Part shown: in pieces, positions 54,768 through 62,232 of the stretch
Layout: each line of letters starts with the position of its first letter
Position numbering within the stretch: position 1 is the stretch's first letter
Assembly (NCBI RefSeq): GCF_028463845.1
Contig: NZ_CP116805.1
Span: 2,480,001 to 2,544,000, forward strand
Source: Gimibacter soli
GTDB lineage: Bacteria > Pseudomonadota > Alphaproteobacteria > Sphingomonadales > Kordiimonadaceae
Length of the DNA: 64,000 bases
Direction of reading: 5' to 3'
The notes under the pieces: generated by a model
The model's input: the letters and a program-made list of their open reading frames with translations, nothing else
Told to the model about the DNA's origin: nothing
Databases searched by the model: none
Made by a program: the position numbers and the translations under genes

Positions 54768-55097
54768 GTGATCGACGCCCTGAACATTGCCGCAAACGGC
54801 CTCATCCAGTCCGAAAAACGGGCGACGGATGTGGCGCGCAAGATCATTGACGACACCACGGCAGCGGCCAATTTCTCGCTTGATGACCTGCCCGAAGGCG
54901 CCAATACGGCGGCTGTGGCCACCGCCACCGGCGGCAGCGGCAAGCTCTCGGGCGGCCCCGGTTTCGGCGACCTGATCCAGCATATGGTGGACCTGAAGAC
55001 GGAAAAGCATGTCTTTGCCGCCAACGCGAAGGTCTTCAGCAGCATCGACGAGACGCTGGACGAAGGCCTCGGCCGCCTGCTGGACGACAAGGGCTGA
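54768..55097 (+). CDS. Small flagellar-rod-like protein
   Basis: 109 residues from a GTG at 54768 with a strong AAGGAGGAG upstream. N-terminal [26 protein letters not shown] and C-terminal [33 protein letters not shown] resemble the paired terminal helices of flagellar axial proteins (FlgB/FlgC/FlgG), where the C-terminal pattern E-M-V-x-x-x-x-A-x-x-x-x-A-N-x-K-V is a hallmark. The middle is short and Gly-rich. Isolated from other flagellar genes by about 6 kb. It may be an axial-type cap or adaptor; I cannot name it. Confidence 0.7.
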   Translation: MIDALNIAANGLIQSEKRATDVARKIIDDTTAAANFSLDDLPEGANTAAVATATGGSGKLSGGPGFGDLIQHMVDLKTEKHVFAANAKVFSSIDETLDEGLGRLLDDKG

Positions 55098-55176
55098 GGA
55101 TAGCCCGCCGTTCGATTCCTTCTGGAACTCCTCACCCGAACGCCTATACTCTCCGCCCGAGGGAGTATTGCTCAGT

Positions 55177-55935
55177 ATGAAAATAGCCATCATTTCCAGC
55201 GAGTTCGGCGAAGCTGCGAAAGCCGCCGCCCGTCTGCGCAGCCACTATCCGGTGGTGGGCACCCGCGAGGCCGAGGTGATCGTCGCCCTTGGCGGCGACG
55301 GCTTCATGCTGCAAACCCTGCACGCCTATATGAACCAGAATGTGCCCATCTTCGGGATGAACAAGGGCACCGTCGGCTTCCTGATGAACGAATATAACGA
55401 GGAAGGCCTGATAGAGCGGATCAAGGCGGCCACCAACTTCACGATTCACCCCTTGCGGATGCGTGCCACCACCTGCGACGGCGAAACGATCGAATATATG
55501 GCGGTGAACGAGGTGTCACTCCTGCGCGAAACCCGGCAGGCTGCCAAGATCCGTGTGTCCATCGATGGCACCGAACGCATCCCCGAACTGGTGGGTGACG
55601 GCATCCTTGTGGCCACGCCTGCCGGCAGCACGGCCTATAATCTTTCCGCCAATGGCCCGATCATTCCGCTCGGCGCTGACCTCATGGCACTGACCCCCTT
55701 GGCCGCCTTCCGCCCCCGGCGCTGGCGCGGTGCGCTGTTGCCGCACAATGTGTCGGTCGAGCTGGTGGTGATGGACCCGAGCAAACGCCCGGTTTCTGCC
55801 GTGGCCGACATGCACGAGGTGCGTGACGTGCGCAAAGTGGTGGTCGAGGAAGCCCGCGATATCCGGATTAATCTTTTGTTCGATAGCGAACATAATCTCG
55901 CTGAACGTATCTTCGGCGAACAGTTTGTACACTGA
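55177..55935 (+). CDS. nadK: NAD kinase
   Basis: 252 residues from the ATG at 55177, the short alphaproteobacterial size. Diagnostic GGDG in [43 protein letters not shown], and [21 protein letters not shown]. Phosphorylates NAD+ to NADP+ using ATP. It follows the rod-like gene by 79 bases on the same strand. Confidence 0.96.
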   Translation: MKIAIISSEFGEAAKAAARLRSHYPVVGTREAEVIVALGGDGFMLQTLHAYMNQNVPIFGMNKGTVGFLMNEYNEEGLIERIKAATNFTIHPLRMRATTCDGETIEYMAVNEVSLLRETRQAAKIRVSIDGTERIPELVGDGILVATPAGSTAYNLSANGPIIPLGADLMALTPLAAFRPRRWRGALLPHNVSVELVVMDPSKRPVSAVADMHEVRDVRKVVVEEARDIRINLLFDSEHNLAERIFGEQFVH

Positions 55936-55967
55936 GCCAACAATATAAACCAATTTGGGGGGCGAGA

Positions 55968-57467
55968 ATGAAACCCATGAAATACCTGACCGGCCTGCTG
56001 GTAGCAGCGCTGGTCATGAGCGGATCGGCTATTGCCGACGACAAGAAAGAAACGGCTGCAAAGCCGGTTGGTGAGCCCAAAGTCTTCGAGACAACCCACA
56101 AGGGCACCTTCGGCGGCACCGCCGTCAGCTACAAGGCTGTGGCCGGCGAAACCTACCTGAAGGATGAAAACGGCGAGCCGACCGCTGCCATTTTCTCCAC
56201 GAGCTATATCCGCACCGATGTGAAAGACAGCGTTTCGCGCCCTGTCTTCTTCGTCTTCAACGGCGGCCCGGGCTCGGCGAGCGTGTGGCTGCATATGGGC
56301 ATTTACGGCCCGAAGCGCATCATTGTGCCGTCAGACGCCAAGGATGACGGCGCCGCCCCCTTCACGCTTGTTGATAACCCGGATTCGATCCTTGATCAGG
56401 TCGATATGGTCTTCATTGACCCGGTCGGCACCGGCTGGTCCCGCGCCATCGGCAAGGGCAAAAGCGAAGACTTCTGGGGTGTGAAGGAAGACGCCAAGTC
56501 GGTCGCGGAATTTATCCGCATCTGGCTGCAGAAGAACAACCGCTGGAACAGCCCCAAATATCTGTCTGGCGAAAGCTATGGCACCACGCGTGCAGCCGCG
56601 CTCCTGAACGAGCTTCAGGGCAGCTACACCGATATCGCCATCAACGGCGTGGCGCTGATTTCCTCGATCCTCGACTTCTCGTGGAACAGCTATGACCCCG
56701 GCCAAACACGCGCCTATATCGGCTACCTGCCGACGATGGCCGCCACCGCCTGGTATCACGGCCTTGTCAGCCATGAAGGCCGCACGCTTGAAGGCTATGT
56801 CGAGGAAGTGCGTCAGTTCGCCCTTGGCGACTATGCAACGGCCCTCCTCCAGGGCAACCGCCTGCCGAAAGCCAAGTTCAACGAGATTGCCGAAAAGGTG
56901 GCTGCCTACACGGGCCTGAAGCTTCAGTATGTGAAAAACGCCAACCTGCGTGTTCACTATTACAAATATCTGAAGGAGCTGCGCCGCGACGAAGGCCTCA
57001 CCGTTGGCCGCCTCGATGGCCGCTATCTTGGCCGCGACTATGAAGGCACGGGCGAGCATATCGACAACGACCCGTCCTTCTACGGCATCGATTCCGCCTA
57101 TAACGCCGGCACCATGCATTATTTCCAGAACGACCTGAAGGTCGATATCGAACGCCGCTTCTCCGTGATCGGCGGCGTGCGCAACTGGAAAGGCCTGGAA
57201 TATGGCGGCTATGACGGCGGCTTCGTGAATGTCGCCCAGCATGTGGGCCAGGCCCAGCGCGAGAACAGCGATATCAAGATACTGGTGGCAAACGGCTATT
57301 ACGATTTTGCAACGCCCTTCTTCGCCACGGAGAATACCTTCAACGACAATGGCATCGACACCGCGAAGGTCACCTTCACCTATTATGAATCCGGCCACAT
57401 GATGTATGCCCACGAGCCCAGCTTCCAGCAGCTCGTGAAAGATGTGCGGGACTTCATCAGGAAGTAA
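55968..57467 (+). CDS. Secreted serine carboxypeptidase (peptidase family S10)
   Basis: 499 residues with a signal peptide (YLTGLLVAALVMSGSAIA). Oxyanion/substrate loop FNGGPGSASVWLHMG near residue 92, nucleophile in YLSGESYGTTRAAAL (GESYG) near 202, catalytic Asp in ANGYYDFATPFFA and His in YYESGHMMYAHEP near the C-terminus. All three catalytic residues are present. Periplasmic C-terminal amino-acid removal is the expected activity. Terminated by the hairpin at 57476-57505. Confidence 0.94.
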   Translation: MKPMKYLTGLLVAALVMSGSAIADDKKETAAKPVGEPKVFETTHKGTFGGTAVSYKAVAGETYLKDENGEPTAAIFSTSYIRTDVKDSVSRPVFFVFNGGPGSASVWLHMGIYGPKRIIVPSDAKDDGAAPFTLVDNPDSILDQVDMVFIDPVGTGWSRAIGKGKSEDFWGVKEDAKSVAEFIRIWLQKNNRWNSPKYLSGESYGTTRAAALLNELQGSYTDIAINGVALISSILDFSWNSYDPGQTRAYIGYLPTMAATAWYHGLVSHEGRTLEGYVEEVRQFALGDYATALLQGNRLPKAKFNEIAEKVAAYTGLKLQYVKNANLRVHYYKYLKELRRDEGLTVGRLDGRYLGRDYEGTGEHIDNDPSFYGIDSAYNAGTMHYFQNDLKVDIERRFSVIGGVRNWKGLEYGGYDGGFVNVAQHVGQAQRENSDIKILVANGYYDFATPFFATENTFNDNGIDTAKVTFTYYESGHMMYAHEPSFQQLVKDVRDFIRK

Positions 57468-57475
57468 AAACCAGA

Positions 57476-57505
57476 GGCCCGGCAGTGGAAACCGCCGGGC
57501 CTTTT
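57476..57505 (+). terminator. Intrinsic terminator after the carboxypeptidase gene
   Basis: Stem GGCCCGGC (57476-57483) / GCCGGGCC (57494-57501) with a 10-base loop, followed by TTTT. Nine bases after the stop codon. Confidence 0.88.
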
Positions 57506-57508
57506 CCA

Positions 57509-57548
57509 CAAAAAGAGGGGGCCTCAAAGGCTTGTCGCCTGAGGCCCC
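57509..57548 (-). terminator. Intrinsic terminator of the histidine-kinase gene
   Basis: Stem 57518-57526 (GGGGCCTCA) / 57540-57548 (TGAGGCCCC), 9 bp perfect, 13-base loop. On the minus strand it is followed by a CTCTTTTTG tract. Starts 45 bases after the kinase stop, and sits back to back with the carboxypeptidase terminator. Confidence 0.88.
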
Positions 57549-57593
57549 GCTCCTCCCGTCCCGATCTTGTGATCGGTGATTATCCCCTGGATA

Positions 57594-59306
57594 TCAGATG
57601 AAATTGTCGTCCGCGGCAGCACCATCCGAAAGCGGCAGGTGCACGGTGAAGCGGCTGCCCTCACCCACATTGCTTGCAAGCGTCAGGTCGCCGTCCATCC
57701 GCCGCGCCAGCTCGCGCGAGATATGCAGGCCAAGGCCGGTGCCTTCCTGCTTGCGCGAGTAGACGTCGTCGGTCACCTGATGGAATTTCTCGAACACCTT
57801 CGGCTGGTTTTCTTCCGAAATGCCGATGCCGGTATCCCAGATTGTCAGCTCCACCATATTGTCGTCGCGGTTCTCGGTGATCTCGCAGCCGATGGAGCCG
57901 CCCTCAGGCGTGAATTTCACGGCGTTCGACAGAAGGTTCACGATGATCTGCGTGGTGCGCCGGTCATCCGCCTTGATGACAAGGTCGCTGGTGGTGGCGA
58001 GAAGCCCGTCCACATCGATCTGTTTCTTGCGGGCAGCTTCCACATTCATCTGCACGGCTTTCATCAGCACGCGCTCCAGCGGCAGTTCGTCAATCAGCAG
58101 CGACAGGCCGCCGCTTTCGATCACTGCCACATCCAGAATATCGTTGATAAGGCCAAGGAGATGCTGGCCCGATTTGCGGATATCCGCCGCATAGGCGAGA
58201 TAGGCGTCTTCAAGCTCGCCAAAGGCCTTGCGCTCGAAGCTTTCGGCAAAGCCGATAATGGCATTAAGCGGCGTACGAAGCTCGTGGCTCATAGCCGCCA
58301 GGAATTCGTTCTTGGCCCGCAGCGCCGTGGTGGCCTGCGCCGTGGCGTCATCAAGCGCGATATTCTTGCGGGTCAGTTCCGCCAGCAGCTTTTCAAGTCG
58401 TTCCTGGTTTTGCCGCGCGTCATTCGCCTGCTTGTAGCGTTCGGTCACATCCATGCCAACGCCGCGATAGCCACGGAACTCGCCGCTTGCGCGCTCGAAC
58501 ACCGGCACGGCGGACAAGTGGAATTTCAGTTCGTGCCCGTCATGGGTTTCAACCACAAAAAGCTGGTCGCGGAAGGGCTTGCGCATCTTGATGGCGCGCG
58601 GCCCATCCGAGTGGCCTTCAAGGTTCGCGTCGAAACGGCCGAACTGATGGAACTCGGCGCCCACGAAAAGCTGGGCCGGCTGGCCGACAAGCGCCGTGAA
58701 ACGGTCGGACAGTGTGGTGATCTTGAGGTCCGCCCCGCATTCGAAGAACCAGTCAGAGCTTGCGCGGGCGAAATCCTGGAAACGGGCCTGCGTCTTCGAG
58801 GCTTCCTCGATACCGCGCACCTGCACGGTCACATCCTCGTAGGTGCCGGCGATGGCGATGATCTCGCCCTTTTCATTGCGCACCGGCATATGACGGCCGA
58901 GATAGACCCGCTCCTTGCCGCCGATCACGGCGACTTCCTCGGCGCGCACGGTGGCGCGGGACGCCAGAATATCGCCAATGATGGGCGCCAGCATCGTGCT
59001 GCCGCGCTTGCCGCGCGTTTCGGCACCGCCCGGCGCCAGCGTGGCATCGCCCAGCATATGGTCAAGCTGGCGGTAATGGCCGTTCATATGGATAACGGTG
59101 CCATCCAGCGCCGCCACATAAAGCGGCAGGCTGTCGTCCACAACGATGCGGTCAATCAGGCCCAGTGCCTGCTCGTTCGCCGGAAGGCCTGCATGGGTGC
59201 CGCGAGAGATAGAAGCGCCAAAGGCCGCGTCCGCCCCGTCACCGCGGCGGCCGGTCAGATCAACGACATTCGCTGCCGCCTCAATCGTCCCTTTATCGAC
59301 CTTCAT
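57594..59306 (-). CDS. PAS-domain sensor histidine kinase
   Basis: 570 residues, no membrane segment, so cytoplasmic. Two PAS domains at about residues 55-165 and 180-290, each closing with a PAC-type signature (GTYEDVT; GYRGVGMDVTERYKQ), a coiled-coil linker, then HisKA with the phosphoacceptor His 341 in FLAAMSHELRTPLNAIIGF, and a HATPase domain with the N-box QIIVNLLSNAVKFTPEGG, WDTGIGIS and GTGLGLHISREL. No response regulator is adjacent, so it is an orphan. Start lies 60 bases after the DUF2336 gene stop, same strand. Confidence 0.94.
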   Translation of the reverse strand: MKVDKGTIEAAANVVDLTGRRGDGADAAFGASISRGTHAGLPANEQALGLIDRIVVDDSLPLYVAALDGTVIHMNGHYRQLDHMLGDATLAPGGAETRGKRGSTMLAPIIGDILASRATVRAEEVAVIGGKERVYLGRHMPVRNEKGEIIAIAGTYEDVTVQVRGIEEASKTQARFQDFARASSDWFFECGADLKITTLSDRFTALVGQPAQLFVGAEFHQFGRFDANLEGHSDGPRAIKMRKPFRDQLFVVETHDGHELKFHLSAVPVFERASGEFRGYRGVGMDVTERYKQANDARQNQERLEKLLAELTRKNIALDDATAQATTALRAKNEFLAAMSHELRTPLNAIIGFAESFERKAFGELEDAYLAYAADIRKSGQHLLGLINDILDVAVIESGGLSLLIDELPLERVLMKAVQMNVEAARKKQIDVDGLLATTSDLVIKADDRRTTQIIVNLLSNAVKFTPEGGSIGCEITENRDDNMVELTIWDTGIGISEENQPKVFEKFHQVTDDVYSRKQEGTGLGLHISRELARRMDGDLTLASNVGEGSRFTVHLPLSDGAAADDNFI

Positions 59307-59366
59307 AAGCGTTCACTACCCTGTCCAGCGGCACTTCTTTTACCGGCGCCTGCCATTTTACCCGGT

Positions 59367-60485
59367 TCAACCGACCCGGTCCAATTCCTCGATCGCAGCC
59401 TGATAGGCGCTGTCGCGCTGCCAGACCTGCAAGGCCCCCTTCGCATTCTCTTCCGTGATGGCATCGAAAAGCGCCAGGATTTCCTTCAGGAAACCCGGCG
59501 ACTTGACGGTCGCGCCTTCGCGCGCCTGCACCACCAGAAGGAAGATGCTGGTGAACTGGCTGCGATCCACGCCCACGGCCTTGGCAAGGATCGCGAAGCT
59601 TTCGCCACCACGGTCCGAGAAAATGCGCCACGCAGTGCGGAAATCCACATTGCCGAGCTCGCCCATGCCTGCCACAAAAACGGCAATCCGCTGCTGACGC
59701 AGCGAATTGATCAGGAACTGGATCGAAAGTTCGCCGTTTTCGGCCATGCGGCGCACCAGTTTCTGGGCGCGTATATAGGCGCTTTCATTTTGCTGATGAT
59801 CGACAATCGTTGTGCTGACGGCGCGCTTCACGGCCTGCTCCAGCACCACGGGGTCGATATCGAATTCGGTTAGGATACGCTTCCTGAGCGCGGCCGACAC
59901 CCACCAGTACATGCGATAGGCCAGATCGCCCGGCAGATCGGCACGCAACAGAAGCGGCTCCTGGAAGCGGTCAACGCGGCGGCTTTCCGCCACCAGATAT
60001 TCCATCGCACGTTTCGAGATATTGGCGTCGTGGTTGTTCAGAAGCGTCTCGATCACGTCTTCCGAACCATATTCCACGAGCGCATTCGACACGGCTTCCG
60101 AAAGCTCGTCACGCATCGCGATGGACATGCGGTGTTCATCGGTGCGCATGCGGATGATTTCAATCAGGTCCGGATCCTGCAGCAGATGGCTGCGTTCCAG
60201 AAGCGGGCGGGCAATCTCGACCTCGTCGTTCGCGAGCATCCGGGCGATATCGGGGAAATCGACCCCGGCCCGCACCATCGTCTCGGCCAGCTCCTTGCGG
60301 ATATCAGCTTCCACCTGCCCGATCAGCTTGCCAAGAATGTCCGACATCAGCGCGCGTTCATGCTCGCTGAGGCGGCCTTGGTCAGAAAGGAAAAGGTCAG
60401 TGATATTCTCGACAAGACGTGCCCGGGCATCGACGGATTTGCTCCGCGCCAGCAACAATAGCTGCTTCAACTGCTCACCAGACAC
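59367..60485 (-). CDS. DUF2336-domain protein
   Basis: 372 residues, almost all helical, no signal peptide. The N-terminal DUF2336 region includes RARLVENITDLFLSDQGRLSEHERALMSDILGKLI and RKELAETMVRAG, a HEAT-like repeat style typical of alphaproteobacteria. Function unknown; the gene precedes a histidine kinase in the same direction, suggesting a shared signalling task. Confidence 0.9.
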   Translation of the reverse strand: MSGEQLKQLLLLARSKSVDARARLVENITDLFLSDQGRLSEHERALMSDILGKLIGQVEADIRKELAETMVRAGVDFPDIARMLANDEVEIARPLLERSHLLQDPDLIEIIRMRTDEHRMSIAMRDELSEAVSNALVEYGSEDVIETLLNNHDANISKRAMEYLVAESRRVDRFQEPLLLRADLPGDLAYRMYWWVSAALRKRILTEFDIDPVVLEQAVKRAVSTTIVDHQQNESAYIRAQKLVRRMAENGELSIQFLINSLRQQRIAVFVAGMGELGNVDFRTAWRIFSDRGGESFAILAKAVGVDRSQFTSIFLLVVQAREGATVKSPGFLKEILALFDAITEENAKGALQVWQRDSAYQAAIEELDRVG

Positions 60486-60724
60486 CCATCTTCTCCCGTC
60501 GAGAAATTCTTCTCAGCCCGCATGAAAAATTCGAGCATGCGTTTCCCAACTCAGAACCCTTGGCCTTTAGGATATAGATTCCAGACCAAGAATCAACAAT
60601 TTAGAAGAAATCGTTAACTATTTGCCTTTAGGCTCCCGCCCTTTCCACCATATATCGACTCATAGCGAGTCTCCGATTCTATATCTTGTGATTCGGAAGG
60701 TGGCGGAATTCTGCGAAAAATTTA
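60486..60724. other. Intergenic region upstream of the DUF2336/kinase operon
   Basis: About 240 bases, AT-richer than its surroundings. Contains a direct repeat GCCTTTAGG at 60563-60571 and 60624-60632, 61 bases apart start to start, of unknown meaning. No clean CtrA box or promoter pair is visible. Confidence 0.45.
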
Positions 60725-61231
60725 TCAAAGCGGCGTCAGGGTCGACCATGTGCCGTCAATATAGGCCAGCGGGTCTTCAAACTGCTCGCCTTCGGCCTCG
60801 ATCCCCTGCACCTGCCCGATGACGATGCCGTGGCTGCCAACATCAAGAATATTATCGACTGTGCAGTCGAACGTGGCGAGCGCCCCCTTGAGGGCTGGCG
60901 CCCCGGTCACGAGCGGCGCCCACAGGCCCCGTTCGAACCGGTCACACTCGGGCTCGCCGCTCATGCCGGCAAAACGCTTGGCAAGTTCAAGATGCGATGC
61001 CCCGAGCACATTGATGCACAGGGTGCGGCCGCGCGAGATGATGTCATAGGTGCCGCCCTGCCGGTTGATACAGGCGAGAAGGCGGGGTGGCTCAGCCGAC
61101 AGCGACGTGACCGCCGTGGCGGTGAGCCCGGCCCAGCGATCCTTGCCATCGGCGGCGGTGACGATGGTGACAGCCCCGCCCAGCCGGCGCATGCCTTTGC
61201 GGAAAAGATTTTCGGTGACGCGCACAAACAT
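60725..61231 (-). CDS. Flavin reductase family protein (HpaC-like)
   Basis: 168 residues, normal for the FMN-dependent NAD(P)H:flavin reductase family: AVTIVTAADGKDRWAGLTATAVTSLSAEPP, LLACINRQGGTYD, FCINVLG-type CINVLGAS, and the C-terminal GQVQGIEAE and PLAYIDG. These supply reduced flavin to two-component monooxygenases. No monooxygenase partner is adjacent. Confidence 0.9.
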   Translation of the reverse strand: MFVRVTENLFRKGMRRLGGAVTIVTAADGKDRWAGLTATAVTSLSAEPPRLLACINRQGGTYDIISRGRTLCINVLGASHLELAKRFAGMSGEPECDRFERGLWAPLVTGAPALKGALATFDCTVDNILDVGSHGIVIGQVQGIEAEGEQFEDPLAYIDGTWSTLTPL

Positions 61232-61295
61232 TCCCCGGTCGCTTCAGAAACGCCCTGACTGTAGCCAGCGCACCCCGGAAAGCAAGGCCGATCGG

Positions 61296-62219
61296 TCAGA
61301 TATAGCGCAGAAGCGACAGGTCAGAGAGGATCGAAACAGCCTGATAGGATGCTTCGAGCGCGACCTGGTTGTTGTTGAGCCGCGTCACGGCCTCGGCCAT
61401 GTCCACATCCTCAAGGTCGGCAATGAAGACCTCAAGGAACACAGCTGTGTCGGAATGCTGCTCGTTAATCAGGTCCAGGCGTTCATACACAAGGCCGTTC
61501 TTCACCTGGTTCTGACGCAGACCATCGATGGCCGAGGTGATGTTCGACAGCATGGACTGCAGGTAATCCCACTGCGTCTGGTCAAGTTCGCCATTCAGCG
61601 GACCGCCGGCGCCCTGATCGTAGTTATAGAGGTCAAGGAGGACCTGAAAGCTCTCCTCCGCCACGTCATCAGCCACCAGCCCGAAATCGAGATCGACATT
61701 GTCGGCAATCTTGGCCTTGAAGCCGATATCCGAGTTATCAAAGGCGTCGGCGACAGCTCCCAGCCCTGAAAGTTCGGCCAGAGTTTTCACGTTCACCGGC
61801 ACGGTGCTGGTCTTGGCACCCGAGAAAAGATAGGTGCCGTCGAAATTGGTATTGAGGCCATTGACCATGAATTTGAAGGTCTGGTCGAGAAGCTCCGAAA
61901 AGCCTTCAGCCTGATTGTTGGCGAGCGCCACCTGGATATTGTCCTTCAGGGCTTCCATCGAGGAGAGCATGCCTTCAATCTGCACGTCGTTGGCGTCAAG
62001 CTTGCCACGCACCGTCTTGATCGTCGTCTGGAAGGTATCAACCCGTGCCATGAAAGACCGGGAGCTAAGGACCGTGTTGGTCGCGCTCTTGAGGCCTGCA
62101 TATTCGTCGGTCTTCTTGCCGGTTGCCACCTGACGCTGGCCTTCGAACACCCGTTTCTGGTTTTCCATCAGGGTGTTGACCATCAGCGACTGCTGGCCGA
62201 AGCTGGATACGCGCGTCAT
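61296..62219 (-). CDS. flgL: Flagellar hook-associated protein 3 (FlgL)
   Basis: 307 residues. N-terminal flagellin-like helix with SLMVNTLMENQKRVFEGQRQVATGKKT; central KFMVNGLNTNFDGTYLFSG region; C-terminal pattern DLEDVDMAEAVTRLNNNQVALEASYQAVSILS, which matches flagellin/FlgL C-terminal helices. It is the junction protein between hook and filament. It follows flgK by 13 bases. Confidence 0.95.
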   Translation of the reverse strand: MTRVSSFGQQSLMVNTLMENQKRVFEGQRQVATGKKTDEYAGLKSATNTVLSSRSFMARVDTFQTTIKTVRGKLDANDVQIEGMLSSMEALKDNIQVALANNQAEGFSELLDQTFKFMVNGLNTNFDGTYLFSGAKTSTVPVNVKTLAELSGLGAVADAFDNSDIGFKAKIADNVDLDFGLVADDVAEESFQVLLDLYNYDQGAGGPLNGELDQTQWDYLQSMLSNITSAIDGLRQNQVKNGLVYERLDLINEQHSDTAVFLEVFIADLEDVDMAEAVTRLNNNQVALEASYQAVSILSDLSLLRYI

Positions 62220-62232
62220 GCTATTGCCTCCC

